From Rhodocyclales bacterium (lineage in GTDB: Bacteria; Pseudomonadota; Gammaproteobacteria; Burkholderiales; Rhodocyclaceae), in contig JACRMV010000001.1 of the NCBI GenBank assembly GCA_016235025.1, positions 744,001 through 808,000 of the forward strand: a stretch of 64,000 nucleotides of DNA, in the 5' to 3' direction. Below, one piece after another: positions 1 through 13,471 of this stretch; position 1 is the stretch's first letter; each line of letters starts with the position of its first letter. A model generated the notes under the pieces. That model saw only the letters and a program-made list of their open reading frames with translations. It was not told the DNA's origin and searched no databases. A program made the position numbers and the translations under genes.

Positions 1-463
1 AAAGTTCTCCCAAGCGCTCCATGCGGCACTGATGTGCTCCAACGTCAGCCCCGAACTGATTGAACTCGAACTCACCGAATCCCTGTTCATGGACATCTCC
101 GCAGTCGTTCAAGACAATTTGCGTGCCGCACGTGAAGCCGGCGTCAGCCTGGCTATCGACGATTTTGGTACCGGCTATTCATGCCTGGCCAACCTCAAGG
201 ATATCCCCGCAACCAAGCTGAAACTTGACCGTGCCTTTGTTATCGTGCTGCCCCACGATCGCCGCGCGTTTGCTGTCGTCAAGGCCATGACGCAGCTCGG
301 CCGCGAACTGGGCATGACCGTAGTGGCCGAAGGCGTGGAAGAAATGAATCAACTGGATGCCCTGCGCGAAGCCGGGGTCGATGCCATCCAGGGCTATATC
401 CATGCCCGCCCCATGCCGAAAGAAACCCTGCTGACCTGGCTTAAGGAAAGAAATCCGACATGA
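1..463 (+). CDS. EAL-domain c-di-GMP phosphodiesterase, C-terminal part (5' end probably outside window)
   Basis: ORF 32..463 has ELTES, DDFGTGYS, KLDR and VAEGVE motifs of EAL domains; N-terminal part missing. Confidence 0.85.
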   Translation, partial: KFSQALHAALMCSNVSPELIELELTESLFMDISAVVQDNLRAAREAGVSLAIDDFGTGYSCLANLKDIPATKLKLDRAFVIVLPHDRRAFAVVKAMTQLGRELGMTVVAEGVEEMNQLDALREAGVDAIQGYIHARPMPKETLLTWLKERNPT

Positions 464-1338
464 ATACCACCGCCGACGTCATCTCACCACCTGCGGTTGA
501 CTCCCTGCTGGAGAATTCACTCCGGGACATTGGAATTCCGCCCTGCCCTGCGGTTCTTGACCGCATTGTCCGTGAAATGCGCAAGGAGGCGCCGGATTTC
601 AAGCATGTTGCCAACATCATCAATACGGATGTCGCCCTCGGCGCCAGCCTGATCAAGACCGCCAACTCACCCTTCTTTGGCTTTCGCAGCCGGGTACGTT
701 CCGTCAATGAAGCGCTCATGGTGCTGGGCCTCACCGTTGCCAGCAAGGCGATTGCCGGAATTATCCTGCGGCGGGCTTTCCCGATAACGCCGGCACTGGA
801 GCGCTTCTGGGATTCCTCAATGCGAATTGCCCGCCTTTCCGGCTGGCTGGCACAGGACGTGGCCAGCAAGACAGTGTCGTCCGACGATAGTTACACCTAC
901 GCCCTCTTTCGGGACTGCGGCATCCCGGTATTGTTCAATCGCTTCCCCGCCTATGAAACAATGGTTCGGGAAGCCAACAATGAAACCGTCAAAAACTTCA
1001 CTGAGGTCGAGGAAACCCACCTGCCAACCAACCACGCGATGGTTGGCTGCCTTCTCGCCCAGAGCTGGTGGCTACCCGAGGAAACCTGCTTTGCCATTCG
1101 CCATCATCATGATTTGCAGGTAATCGAAACACCCGCCATCAGTTCGCCTCTGGCCAGCCGCTATCACATTGCCATTGCCCAATTGGCTGAATTTTTCCTG
1201 CAACGCCACACCGGCTTGAGTCATACCTGCGAATGGCCAAAACTCGGCGCAGCCTGTTTGAAACTGCTGGAAATCGACGAGAACGACATCGAGCCGATTT
1301 TCAACGAAGCCAGAATCATCATCCAGGCCGAAGACTAA
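460..1338 (+). CDS. HDOD-domain protein
   Basis: 292 aa; pattern [12 protein letters not shown]...[19 protein letters not shown] typical of HDOD; overlaps the EAL ORF stop. Confidence 0.8.
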   Translation: MNTTADVISPPAVDSLLENSLRDIGIPPCPAVLDRIVREMRKEAPDFKHVANIINTDVALGASLIKTANSPFFGFRSRVRSVNEALMVLGLTVASKAIAGIILRRAFPITPALERFWDSSMRIARLSGWLAQDVASKTVSSDDSYTYALFRDCGIPVLFNRFPAYETMVREANNETVKNFTEVEETHLPTNHAMVGCLLAQSWWLPEETCFAIRHHHDLQVIETPAISSPLASRYHIAIAQLAEFFLQRHTGLSHTCEWPKLGAACLKLLEIDENDIEPIFNEARIIIQAED

Positions 1339-1393
1339 GAATCTCCCGGCAGAAATCGCCCCGGCGACAACTGGCGGCTATAATTCGCCTTGG

Positions 1394-1572
1394 TCGCCGG
1401 GAGAGCGTGAAGTGCTTTTCTGCTGTCACCGCCGAAGGCGCAACCCCCAGGAACCGCTCAGGCAAAAGGACCGACGACGCAGCAAAGATCTGGAGAGTGA
1501 TGGCCGGTTACGCCGGCGCCATCCACCGACGGAGTAAATCTCTCAGGTGCCAAGGACAGATGGGGATGCAGC
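1394..1572 (+). promoter_or_regulatory. Glycine riboswitch (tandem aptamers) upstream of gcvT
   Basis: GGGAGAGCG...CCGCCGAAGGCGCAA...CTCAGGCAAAAGGACCGA then GGAGAGTGATGG...CCACCGACGGAGTAAATCTCTCAGGTGCCAAGGACAGATGGGG; located directly 5' of the gcv operon. Confidence 0.93.
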
Positions 1573-1610
1573 GGATTCCCGTTGCATCCCTTTTCTATTT
1601 GAGGATCGCC

Positions 1611-2729
1611 ATGCCGCAACGCACCCCGCTTTACGCTGCCCACCTCGCCGCCCATGCCCGAATGGTCGATTTCGCCGGCTGGGAAATGCCGATCAACTAC
1701 GGCTCGCAAATCGAGGAACACCACGCCGTGCGGCAGGATGCCGGCATGTTCGATGTTTCCCACATGTGCGCGCTCGATCTGGTCGGACCCGATGCCACAT
1801 CCTGGCTGCGTCGCCTGCTGGCCAACGATGTCGCCCGCCTGACCCAGTCCGGCAAGGCACTGTATTCCTGCCTGCTCGATGAAGCCGGCGGCGTCATCGA
1901 CGACCTTATCGTCTATTTTTTTACAGCAACGCACTATCGCATCGTGGTCAATGCCGGTACGGCGCACAAGGACATCGCCTGGATGCGCACGCATCTGGCC
2001 GGATTTGACGTTGAGCTCAACGAACGCCGCGACGGCGCACATCCGCTGGCGATGATTGCCGTGCAAGGCCCCGCCGCTCGTGAGCGTTTCTGCACTGCGT
2101 TCCCTGCCACACGCAGCGCGGCAATGCAGCTCGCCCCGTTCCAGGCCGTCGAATGCCCTATCAATGCCAGCGCATGGATGATCGCCCGCACCGGCTATAC
2201 CGGCGAAGACGGCTTCGAGATCACACTGCCGGCCGCACAGGCAGAAGCCGCCTGGCAGGCGCTGCTTGCGGCCGGCGTCAAACCCTGCGGCCTCGGCGCA
2301 CGCGACACGCTGCGCCTCGAAGCCGGGATGAACCTGTACGGCCAGGACATGGACGAAACCGTGTCACCCTACGAGGCCGGCCTGCGCTGGACGGTTGATC
2401 TGCGCGATGCAGCGCGCGAATTCATCGGAAAGTCGGCGCTGGCGACACGGCGCGTGGAGCAGCAATTCGTTGGCCTGTTATTGCTGGAACGCGGTGTGCT
2501 GCGCGCCCACCAGAAAGTTCTCACCGCACAAGGCGCCGGCGAAATCACCAGCGGCAGTTTCTCGCCCACTCTCAATCAGTCCATCGCCCTCGCCCGCCTG
2601 CCGGTCGGCGTTGCCATCGGCAGCGAAGTCGAGGTCGAAATCCGCGACAAGCGACTCAAGGCGCGCGTCGTCAAACCCCTGTTCGTCCGCCACGGAAAAT
2701 CCCTGCTTGCCTCACCCTCTTCTTTATAA
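1611..2729 (+). CDS. gcvT: Glycine cleavage system aminomethyltransferase T
   Basis: [41 protein letters not shown]; start chosen after the riboswitch. Confidence 0.95.
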   Translation: MPQRTPLYAAHLAAHARMVDFAGWEMPINYGSQIEEHHAVRQDAGMFDVSHMCALDLVGPDATSWLRRLLANDVARLTQSGKALYSCLLDEAGGVIDDLIVYFFTATHYRIVVNAGTAHKDIAWMRTHLAGFDVELNERRDGAHPLAMIAVQGPAARERFCTAFPATRSAAMQLAPFQAVECPINASAWMIARTGYTGEDGFEITLPAAQAEAAWQALLAAGVKPCGLGARDTLRLEAGMNLYGQDMDETVSPYEAGLRWTVDLRDAAREFIGKSALATRRVEQQFVGLLLLERGVLRAHQKVLTAQGAGEITSGSFSPTLNQSIALARLPVGVAIGSEVEVEIRDKRLKARVVKPLFVRHGKSLLASPSSL

Positions 2730-2740
2730 AGGAGCACACC

Positions 2741-3111
2741 ATGAGCACCCCCAGCAACCTGAAATACACAGCCTCACACGAATGGATCAAGCAGGAAGCC
2801 GACGGCACGCTGACCATCGGCATCACGGACCACGCCCAGGAAGCGCTGGGCGACATCGTCTTCCTGGAACTGCCCGGCGTCGGCCGCAGCGTCAAGGTCG
2901 GCGAAGCCTGCGCCGTGGTCGAATCGGTCAAGGCCGCATCCGACATTTATGCACCGGTTTCCGGCGAGATCATCGAAGCCAACCAGGCCGCAGCCGATGC
3001 GCCGGAAAACATCAATGCCGACGCCTGGGCCAACTGGCTGTTCCGTATCAAACCCGCCAACCCCGCTGAACTCGATGCCCTGCTCGACGCCGACGCCTAC
3101 GCCGCAACCCT

Positions 3112-3115
<4 letters not shown>
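2741..3115 (+). CDS. gcvH: Glycine cleavage system H protein
   Basis: lipoyl motif [19 protein letters not shown]. Confidence 0.96.
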
Positions 3116-5925
<2,810 letters not shown>

Positions 5926-6009
5926 AACATCCTGATACGGAGTCGTTGTGCGCTGGAGGAACCGCTGCACTACAATCGGTGTCACACAATTTTTCCAAGG
6001 AGATTTGGC

Positions 6010-6654
6010 ATGACTAAACTGATCCGCTTGCTCGCTTCGCTATTCGCTGTCGCGCTCGTTACGGCCACACCCGGCTTTGCCGCCGACCTCGAAGCTGGCC
6101 GCGATTACACGCTGATTGATCCGCCGCTCTATACGCCCAAGGGCAAAATCGAGGTGATCGAGTTTTTTTCCTACGCCTGTCCGCACTGCAATGAGTTCCA
6201 CCCGGCGCTCGACGCCTGGGCCGCCAAGCTGCCGAAAGATGTCGTGTTGCGCCGCGCGCCAATCACCTTCCGCCGCCCGCCGTGGGAACGGCTGTCGCGC
6301 ATCTATTTTGCGCTCGAAGCGATGGGTCAAGTCGATCGGCTGAATAGCGCCGTATTCAAGTCCCTGCACGAAGAACGCTTCGTCATCAACAGCGATGAAG
6401 CAGCGATCGACTGGGCGGTGAAGCATGGGCTCGATGGCAAGAAGTTTGGCGACATGCTTACCTCCTTCAGTGTCCAGAGCAAGGTTCAGCAAGCCGATCA
6501 GGAATCCGCCTCAGCCAAAATACAGGGCGTCCCGGCGCTGGTGGTCGATGGTCGCTGGCTGATCAACAATCAGGCTGCCAGCGGTAACGCAGACCTGCTC
6601 AAGCGCGTCGACTTTTTAGTCGCCAAGGCACGCAAGGAAAAGAAATTCAAGTGA
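6010..6654 (+). CDS. dsbA: Thiol:disulfide interchange protein DsbA
   Basis: signal peptide, EFFSYACPHCNEFHP (CPHC). Confidence 0.93.
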   Translation: MTKLIRLLASLFAVALVTATPGFAADLEAGRDYTLIDPPLYTPKGKIEVIEFFSYACPHCNEFHPALDAWAAKLPKDVVLRRAPITFRRPPWERLSRIYFALEAMGQVDRLNSAVFKSLHEERFVINSDEAAIDWAVKHGLDGKKFGDMLTSFSVQSKVQQADQESASAKIQGVPALVVDGRWLINNQAASGNADLLKRVDFLVAKARKEKKFK

Positions 6655-7145
6655 GGTCGCAGCCCGCGCCACGCATCACCTTCCTTCTCATCGGCCTCGT
6701 TGCTGTCGGCTTGGTGGCAGGCGGCCTGATACTGGCGCGCACACTGAACCTCGCGGCCTGTCCGCTCTGCATCCTGCAACGCATGGCTTATCTGCTGCTG
6801 GCGCTTGAAGGCCTGCTGGCAGCAACGCTCGCCGCGCGACCTGCCGCAGTGCGTGGTGCGGCCCTGCTGATGGGCCTAACGGCGCTCACCGGAGCCAGCA
6901 TCGCTGCATACCAAACCTGGTTACAACGTTTCGCCAAAGGGGCCAGCTGCGCCGCCGATCAGCCGTGGTGGGAACGTTTTGTCGACTGGGCCGGCGTCCA
7001 GTACCCGTTACTGTTCGAAGCCACCGGATTGTGTTCGGAAGCCGGCTGGAAATTTCTCGGCCTGTCGATTGCCGAGTGGTCGCTGATCATCTTCACGGCA
7101 CTCACACTGTTCAGCCTGCGCCTGGTGCTGCGCTCCACCCGCTAA
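6651..7145 (+). CDS. dsbB: Disulfide bond formation protein DsbB
   Basis: ACPLCILQRMAYLLL and membrane topology; overlaps dsbA by 4 bp. Confidence 0.92.
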   Translation: MRSQPAPRITFLLIGLVAVGLVAGGLILARTLNLAACPLCILQRMAYLLLALEGLLAATLAARPAAVRGAALLMGLTALTGASIAAYQTWLQRFAKGASCAADQPWWERFVDWAGVQYPLLFEATGLCSEAGWKFLGLSIAEWSLIIFTALTLFSLRLVLRSTR

Positions 7146-7180
7146 CCCGGGGCGACTGACATCCCTCTCCCCGCTGCATC

Positions 7181-7205
7181 GCCGTATCACCGGCGCCGAC
7201 TTTTT
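7181..7205. repeat. Dispersed 24-bp element, forward copy (GCCGTATCACCGGCGCCGACTTTTT)
   Basis: Intergenic, between convergent dsbB and GGDEF genes; matches consensus GCCGTNTCNCCAGCGCCGACTTTT. Confidence 0.8.
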
Positions 7206-7211
7206 GTAAGT

Positions 7212-8042
7212 CTAAGCGCCCGCCGGCGCAAGACTAAAAAAGTTGCGTCCCGCGTGTTTGGCCTGATACATAGCCGCATCGGCGGCAGCCAGCAGTCTAT
7301 CGGCGCTCTCATTCGTCTGCGGGACGGCCGCCGCGACTCCCATGCTCACACTGACTATGCGGTGCTCGCTGGTGTGATGGGGAATCGCCAACGCAGCAAT
7401 ACGCACCTGTATCCGCTCAGCCACGAGAACTGCCTCGGCGGAACTGGCGTCCGGCAGAATCACGACGAATTCCTCGCCGCCGTAGCGGACCACCACATCC
7501 CGCGGGCGGATGGCAGCCTGCATGGCCGCTGCCACCTGACGCAGGCATTCATCACCCATGATGTGGCCATAGGTATCGTTGTAGCGTTTAAAGTAATCAA
7601 TATCGATCATGATCAGGGACAAGAATTGCCCCTCCCGCTGGGCGATCTTCCATTCCCGCTCCAGATACTCGTCGAACGCACGACGATTGAGCAAACCGGT
7701 CAGCCCGTCATGCACCGCATCGTATTCGAGCGCCACAGCGTGGGTCATGTCGCGCAGGGTTTCCACCACAGCGATGATCCGGCCCTTATCGTCACGTACC
7801 GGACGTACATCGATGCCCAGATAAAGCGTCTCTCCTCGCTGCGGCATGGCACACCAGTTCGAAGCATGAACCCCGTGCTCCAGTTCAACGACCTTGTCCG
7901 ACTCGACATAGAGCATTGCAATATCACCGAGGCGATTGGACATCACCAAATCGGCAAGGCAGGGACGAGGTTCCCGATAGAAAGCACGCCAATGTTCACA
8001 TGTGTCGACGATACCCGCACTCTTGACCCCCATACCGCCCAT
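7212..8042 (-). CDS. PAS-like/GGDEF diguanylate cyclase
   Basis: RYGGEEFVVILPD GGDEF motif; DGLTGLLNRRAFDE; PAS-like N terminus. Confidence 0.88.
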   Translation of the reverse strand: MGGMGVKSAGIVDTCEHWRAFYREPRPCLADLVMSNRLGDIAMLYVESDKVVELEHGVHASNWCAMPQRGETLYLGIDVRPVRDDKGRIIAVVETLRDMTHAVALEYDAVHDGLTGLLNRRAFDEYLEREWKIAQREGQFLSLIMIDIDYFKRYNDTYGHIMGDECLRQVAAAMQAAIRPRDVVVRYGGEEFVVILPDASSAEAVLVAERIQVRIAALAIPHHTSEHRIVSVSMGVAAAVPQTNESADRLLAAADAAMYQAKHAGRNFFSLAPAGA

Positions 8043-9680
8043 TCACTCGATGGCCGAACGCGATCCGACCTGGTCACGCAGGATGTTCTTGCGGATCTTG
8101 CCGGTCGATGTCCGCGGCAGCGCTTCAAACACAAAACGCCGTGGCACCTTGTAGCGCGCCATGTGCTCGCGACAGAACTCGCGCAATTCCTTGGCCGTGA
8201 CGCTGGCGCCTTCATGCAATTCGATGAAGGCGCAGGGAATCTCGCCCCAGGTCGGATGGGGTGCAGCCACCACGGCTGCCGCCGCAACGGCACGATGGCG
8301 GCAGAGTGCATCTTCCACTTCGACAGAAGAAATGTTCTCGCCACCGGAAATGATGATGTCCTTGCTGCGATCCTTGATCTTGACGTAGCCGTCAGGCTGC
8401 ATCACGGCCAGATCGCCGGTGTGGTACCAGCCGCCGCGGAACGCCTCGGCGGTGGCCTGCGGGTTTTTCAGATACCCCTTCATCACCAGGTTGCCGCGAA
8501 ACATGATCTCGCCCATGGTTTCGCCGTCACGCGGCACCTCCACCATCGCTTCTCCATCCATCACCGTCAGGCCTTCCTGAGCGTGATAACGCACACCCTG
8601 CCGACCATTGAGCCGCACTTGCTCCTCCAGCGGCAGGTGGCTCCAGTCCGCATGTTTGGCGCATACCGCAGCGGGGCCATAGGTTTCCGTCAAGCCATAG
8701 ACATGCGTCAGATCAAAGCCGATCCGCGCCATGCCGGCGATCATCGCGGCCGGCGGCGGCGCTGCCGCGACCAATGCGGAAACCTTGTGCCCGATGCCTT
8801 CGCGCAGTTCATCCGGGGCATTGACGAGCATCGAATGCACAATCGGCGCACCGCAATAATGGGTCACCTTGTGTTCGCGGATCGCGGCCAGAATCGACTT
8901 GGCCTCGACCCGTCGCAAACAGACATTGGTACCGGAATTGGCCGCCATGCTCCAGGGAAAACACCAGCCGTTGCAGTGGAACATCGGCAGTGTCCATAAA
9001 TACACCGACTGTGGCGGCATGCCCCAGGAAACAATGTTGGAGAGGGCATTCAGATAAGCGCCGCGATGATGATAGACGACGCCTTTCGGGTCACCTGTGG
9101 TGCCCGAGGTGTAGTTGAGCGAAATCGCATCCCACTCGTCGTCCGGCCCCTGCCATGCGTAATCCGGGCTGCCGCCGGCGAGCAGGGTTTCGTAATCGGT
9201 TTCCCCGAGGCGCTCGCCCGGGCCGGTGTACTCCGTGTCGTCGACATCGATCACCGTGATCTTGCGATCAGCCAGAGCCAGGGCCTGCCGTACCGTCGCC
9301 GAATACTCGCGATCGGTGATCAGCACCTTTGCCTCGCCGTGATTCAGCATGAAGACCAGCGCCCCGGCATCGAGCCGCGTGTTCAAGGTATTGAGCACGG
9401 CGCCGGTCATTGGCACACCGAAATGACATTCGAGCATCTCCGGCGTGTTGTTCAGCATCACCGCCACCGTATCACCAAAGCCGACTTTTCGCTGAACCAG
9501 TGCGGAGGCCAGTCGCCGGCTGCGTGCATACGCCTCTCGCCAGGTATAGCGACGCCGGCCGTGGATCACCGCCACATGATCCGGATAAACCGCCGCTGAG
9601 CGCTCGATGAACGTCAACGGCGTCAAGGGAGCATAATTCGCCCGGTTTTTCTCCAGACCAAGCATATAAGGATTTTTCAC
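8043..9680 (-). CDS. AMP-dependent acyl-CoA synthetase/ligase
   Basis: LNYTSGTTGDPKGVVYHHRG, YHTGDLAVMQPDGYVKIKDRSKDIIISGGENIS; GTG start at 9680 preceded by AAGGAGG. Confidence 0.9.
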   Translation of the reverse strand: MKNPYMLGLEKNRANYAPLTPLTFIERSAAVYPDHVAVIHGRRRYTWREAYARSRRLASALVQRKVGFGDTVAVMLNNTPEMLECHFGVPMTGAVLNTLNTRLDAGALVFMLNHGEAKVLITDREYSATVRQALALADRKITVIDVDDTEYTGPGERLGETDYETLLAGGSPDYAWQGPDDEWDAISLNYTSGTTGDPKGVVYHHRGAYLNALSNIVSWGMPPQSVYLWTLPMFHCNGWCFPWSMAANSGTNVCLRRVEAKSILAAIREHKVTHYCGAPIVHSMLVNAPDELREGIGHKVSALVAAAPPPAAMIAGMARIGFDLTHVYGLTETYGPAAVCAKHADWSHLPLEEQVRLNGRQGVRYHAQEGLTVMDGEAMVEVPRDGETMGEIMFRGNLVMKGYLKNPQATAEAFRGGWYHTGDLAVMQPDGYVKIKDRSKDIIISGGENISSVEVEDALCRHRAVAAAAVVAAPHPTWGEIPCAFIELHEGASVTAKELREFCREHMARYKVPRRFVFEALPRTSTGKIRKNILRDQVGSRSAIE

Positions 9681-9771
9681 GACTCTTGCCTCCTTCTTTT
9701 TAAATTGACTGATACGCTTTCTGCATGTGGCGGCAAACACGGCTACCCGCATGTGCGCCACTGGAAGCTGG

Positions 9772-11253
9772 TTATTTTGTTGTACAGATATGCAACTCGC
9801 CACCCACTGCCGCCCATTGCGCCGCTTCATCGGCCAGCGCCGCCGTGGTCAATGGCAAGGCTTTCAGATCACCCGTCATGACAAGACGAAATCCATGACT
9901 GGTAAATTGCGTCGCCAGTGGTGGCAAAGCCTGATCGTCACGCGCCCGATGCAGCAGCACGGCAATTCGCAGACAAAATATCAAGGTCCACTCCGTCGCC
10001 TCTTTTTCCAGTGGTTGCGCACGCTCGAGTTTGCCGCGATGCCCCAGCACCAGCCGTGACAGGCGCATCTGGTCGCGGCGCGAGAAACCGGGCATGTCGG
10101 CATTGGCAATGATGTAGGCACTGTGTTTGTGGTAACTCGAATGCGCCACCGAAATTCCGATTTCATGCAAGTGTGCCGCCCAGAGCAGAAACTGGGCATC
10201 GGGCTGCCCTTCCTCCTTCGCCAACGGCACCAGTTGTTGCAGCAAAGCCAATGCGGTCTGCGCCACCCGCGCCGCCTGGCGGCGATCAACTTCATAGCGC
10301 TGCATGAAACGATTGACCGTCGCTTCGCGCATATCGTCATGATGATAGCGACCGAGCTGATCGTAGAGCACACCAAGCCGCAATGCCCCCTCTGAGAAAT
10401 CCATCCGATCCAGCGCGAATTCCTTGAAAATGGCCGACATGATGGCCAACCCGCCCGGCAACACCAGCAGGCGGTCATCACGCAAACCACGCAGGCGCAT
10501 GCGCGAAGGTGTGCCGGCGTGCACCAGTTCGGCGCACAAACGCTCCAATCCATTGCGCGTAATGCCGTGATCCGAAAACCCGTTGGTTTCCAGCAAATCG
10601 ACGATGGCCTTGGCCGTGCCGGAAGAACCAATCACCCGATCCCATCCGGTTTCACGATAGACGCGAACAATTCCCTGCAATTCACGCCGGGCAGCCAGCT
10701 CGGCTTCCTTGAACGAATTCCGGTCAATCCGTCCTTCAGGAAAGAATCGCAGGCTGTAGCTGACGCAACCCATGTAGAGCGATTCAAGCTCGATCGGCGC
10801 AAAATTCCGGCCAATCGCAAATTCGGTTGAGCCACCGCCGATATCAATGACAAATTGCCGCTGGCCGGTGTTCGGCAAGGTGTGGGCGACACCCAGATAA
10901 ATCAAACGCGCTTCTTCGCGTCCTGCAATGACCTCGATCGGAAAGCCCAGCACCGTTTCCGCCTGCTGCAAAAATCCGGCGGCATTCTTGGCAACGCGCA
11001 AGGTGTTGGTCGCCACGGCACGCACCGCTCCAGGCTCGAAGCCACGCAAACGCTCGGCAAAACGGGATAGCGCCACCAACCCGCGTTTTTGCGCTGGAGC
11101 ATCCAGATGCTTTTCCGCTGTCAGTCCGGCAGCGAGGCGAACCGTCTCCTTTAACCCATCCAATGGATAGATCTGGTTGTCGACAATGCGTCCGATTTGC
11201 AGGCGAAAACTGTTGGAGCCAAGATCAACGGCGGCGGCAAGTTCATAAGTCAT
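9772..11253 (-). CDS. ppx: Exopolyphosphatase (Ppx/GppA family)
   Basis: AAVDLGSNSFRLQIGR, IDIGGGSTEF; adjacent to divergent ppk. Confidence 0.93.
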   Translation of the reverse strand: MTYELAAAVDLGSNSFRLQIGRIVDNQIYPLDGLKETVRLAAGLTAEKHLDAPAQKRGLVALSRFAERLRGFEPGAVRAVATNTLRVAKNAAGFLQQAETVLGFPIEVIAGREEARLIYLGVAHTLPNTGQRQFVIDIGGGSTEFAIGRNFAPIELESLYMGCVSYSLRFFPEGRIDRNSFKEAELAARRELQGIVRVYRETGWDRVIGSSGTAKAIVDLLETNGFSDHGITRNGLERLCAELVHAGTPSRMRLRGLRDDRLLVLPGGLAIMSAIFKEFALDRMDFSEGALRLGVLYDQLGRYHHDDMREATVNRFMQRYEVDRRQAARVAQTALALLQQLVPLAKEEGQPDAQFLLWAAHLHEIGISVAHSSYHKHSAYIIANADMPGFSRRDQMRLSRLVLGHRGKLERAQPLEKEATEWTLIFCLRIAVLLHRARDDQALPPLATQFTSHGFRLVMTGDLKALPLTTAALADEAAQWAAVGGELHICTTK

Positions 11254-11288
11254 GGCCTGATTTTAACCTCTGCCACCGCTTTGATTCT

Positions 11289-11317
11289 TGTCATGCAAGT
11301 GAAATGAAACTGACACA
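11289..11317 (+). promoter_or_regulatory. Candidate Pho box array upstream of ppk
   Basis: TTGTCAT-GCAA-GTGAAAT-GAAA-CTGACAC: three degenerate CTGTCAT-like half-sites on 11-bp spacing in the ppx/ppk divergent region. Confidence 0.5.
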
Positions 11318-11353
11318 TAATCTCTCTCCGTTCGAATCGAGAAGATCCATGCC

Positions 11354-13438
11354 ATGCCGTCATCCCATCGTTTCCCCGAAAATCATTTCCTGAATCGTGA
11401 GCTATCGCTGCTGGCCTTCAACCGTCGTGTGCTGGCCCAGGCGGCCGATGTCCGCGTTCCCCTGCTGGAAAGACTGCGCTTTCTGTGCATCCTGTCATCC
11501 AACCTTGACGAGTTCTTCGAGATTCGCGTCGCCGGACTGCGGGCCCAGATAAAGCTTGGCAGCCAGGCCGCCGCCGCCGATGGCTTGCCGCCGCAGGAAG
11601 TCTTTCGCCGTGTCGCCATCCAGGCCCACCAGCTGGTCGCCGAGCAGTATGCCCTGCTGAATGACGCGGTTCTCCCCGCCCTGGCCATCGAGAACATCAC
11701 GTTTATCCGACGCGCGTCCTGGACAGAAGTGCAGCGTAAATGGATACACGAATTTTTTCACGCTGAGGTGATGCCTGTGTTGACACCCATCGGACTCGAC
11801 CCTTCGCACCCGTTCCCGCGCGTACTGAACAAGAGCCTCAATTTCGCCGTAGAACTGGAGGGTGCCGATGCCTTTGGCCGCAACTCGGGCACAGCCATTG
11901 TCCAGGCGCCGCGTGCCCTGCCGCGCATCATCCGTTTGCCGAAAGAACTCAGCGGCCTTGACCACAGCTTCGTTTTCCTGTCCTCGGTCCTGCACGAATA
12001 TGTCGGCGAGCTGTTCACTGGAATGAACGTACTGGGATGCTACCAATTTCGCGTTACGCGCAATTCGGACCTCTTCGTCGATGACGAAGAGGTAAAAAAC
12101 CTGCGCATTGCGCTTCAGGGCGAATTGCCGCAACGTCAGTTTGGCGATGCCGTGCGACTCGAAGTGGCTGACAACTGTTCTGCCGCCATGACAGACTTCC
12201 TGCTGCAACAATTCGAGCTTGATCGGATTGATCTGTACCGGGTACCAGGCATTGTCAATCTGGTGCGACTGATGTCGATACCGGATGAAGTCGATCGGCC
12301 GGATCTCAAATACACGCCATTCCAGCCCGGACTGCCGAAACTGCTGACCAAGCGCTCCGACATTTTTGCCAGCATCGCCAAGCAGGACATCCTGCTCCAC
12401 CATCCCTTCCAGTCATTCGTCCCCGTCATTGACCTGCTGCAGCGCGCAGCAGACGATCCGCAGGTAATCGCCATCAAAATGACGGTGTATCGCACCGGTA
12501 CCGGCTCGGTGCTGATGGAACATCTGCTGCGCGCGGCGCAAAAGGGCAAGGAAGTCACTGTCGTCGTGGAATTGATGGCGCGTTTTGACGAAGAAGCCAA
12601 TCTTTCCATCGCCTCACGCCTGGAGGAAGTTGGCGCCCATGTGGTGTATGGCGTGGTCGGCTTCAAGACCCACGCCAAGATGCTGATGGTATTACGACGT
12701 GAAGAACACGGCTATCGTCGTTACATCCACCTCGGCACCGGCAATTACCATCCGAAAACCACCCGCTTTTATACCGATTTCGGGATCCTTACCTGCAACC
12801 CGGAAATCGGCGATGACGTTAACGAAGTATTCAAGCAACTGACCGGGCTGGGCAAAGCCAGCGCGTTGAAACACCTGTGGCAAGCCCCCTTCACGCTGCA
12901 TGCCAACATGCTCGCCGCGATTCGTGCCGAAGCCAGCGCGGCACGGGCCGGAAAACCGGCACGCATCATCGCCAAGATGAACTCGCTTCTGGAGCCCGAG
13001 ATCATCGAGGCGCTTTATGACGCCAGCAACGCAGGTGTCACCATCGACCTTATCGTGCGCGGCGCGTGCTCGCTACGGCCTGGAGTGAAGGGTTTATCAG
13101 AAAAAATTCGCGTGCGTTCGATCATCGGCCGCCTGCTCGAGCATCACCGAATTTTCTATTTTCATGCGCAAGGCGCGCAGAACATCTATCTTTCAAGCGC
13201 CGACTGGATGGAGCGCAATTTTTTCCGCCGTATCGAAATCTGCTTTCCGGTACTCGACCCCAAGCTCAAACGGCGTGTACTCAAGGAAGGCTTGCAACCG
13301 TATCTTTCCGACAACAGCCAGGCATGGGAAATGGACAGCAGCGGAAGCTACGGCATCAAACCAACGCGTCGCGCCCGCTTCTGCGCTCAGGATCGCCTGA
13401 TGGAGGCCATGCAGGCGGCGCCGATCAGCGCAAGCTAG
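11354..13438 (+). CDS. ppk1: Polyphosphate kinase
   Basis: FLNRELSLLAFNRRVL, TVYRTGTGS, HAKMLMVLRRE. Confidence 0.96.
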   Translation: MPSSHRFPENHFLNRELSLLAFNRRVLAQAADVRVPLLERLRFLCILSSNLDEFFEIRVAGLRAQIKLGSQAAAADGLPPQEVFRRVAIQAHQLVAEQYALLNDAVLPALAIENITFIRRASWTEVQRKWIHEFFHAEVMPVLTPIGLDPSHPFPRVLNKSLNFAVELEGADAFGRNSGTAIVQAPRALPRIIRLPKELSGLDHSFVFLSSVLHEYVGELFTGMNVLGCYQFRVTRNSDLFVDDEEVKNLRIALQGELPQRQFGDAVRLEVADNCSAAMTDFLLQQFELDRIDLYRVPGIVNLVRLMSIPDEVDRPDLKYTPFQPGLPKLLTKRSDIFASIAKQDILLHHPFQSFVPVIDLLQRAADDPQVIAIKMTVYRTGTGSVLMEHLLRAAQKGKEVTVVVELMARFDEEANLSIASRLEEVGAHVVYGVVGFKTHAKMLMVLRREEHGYRRYIHLGTGNYHPKTTRFYTDFGILTCNPEIGDDVNEVFKQLTGLGKASALKHLWQAPFTLHANMLAAIRAEASAARAGKPARIIAKMNSLLEPEIIEALYDASNAGVTIDLIVRGACSLRPGVKGLSEKIRVRSIIGRLLEHHRIFYFHAQGAQNIYLSSADWMERNFFRRIEICFPVLDPKLKRRVLKEGLQPYLSDNSQAWEMDSSGSYGIKPTRRARFCAQDRLMEAMQAAPISAS

Positions 13439-13471
13439 GGTCGCTTGCCGAACCTCGAAAATCAAGAAACC

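Noticed and set aside
7254-8999. 581-aa plus-strand ORF antisense to the GGDEF and acyl-CoA ligase genes
   Set aside because: Composition is typical of a shadow ORF in high-GC DNA; both minus-strand genes have clear conserved motifs.
9466-9489. Element copy in the acyl-CoA ligase (KVGFGDTV)
   Set aside because: As strong evidence: the G-x-GD-x-VA motif is conserved in this enzyme family and the DNA match has several differences.
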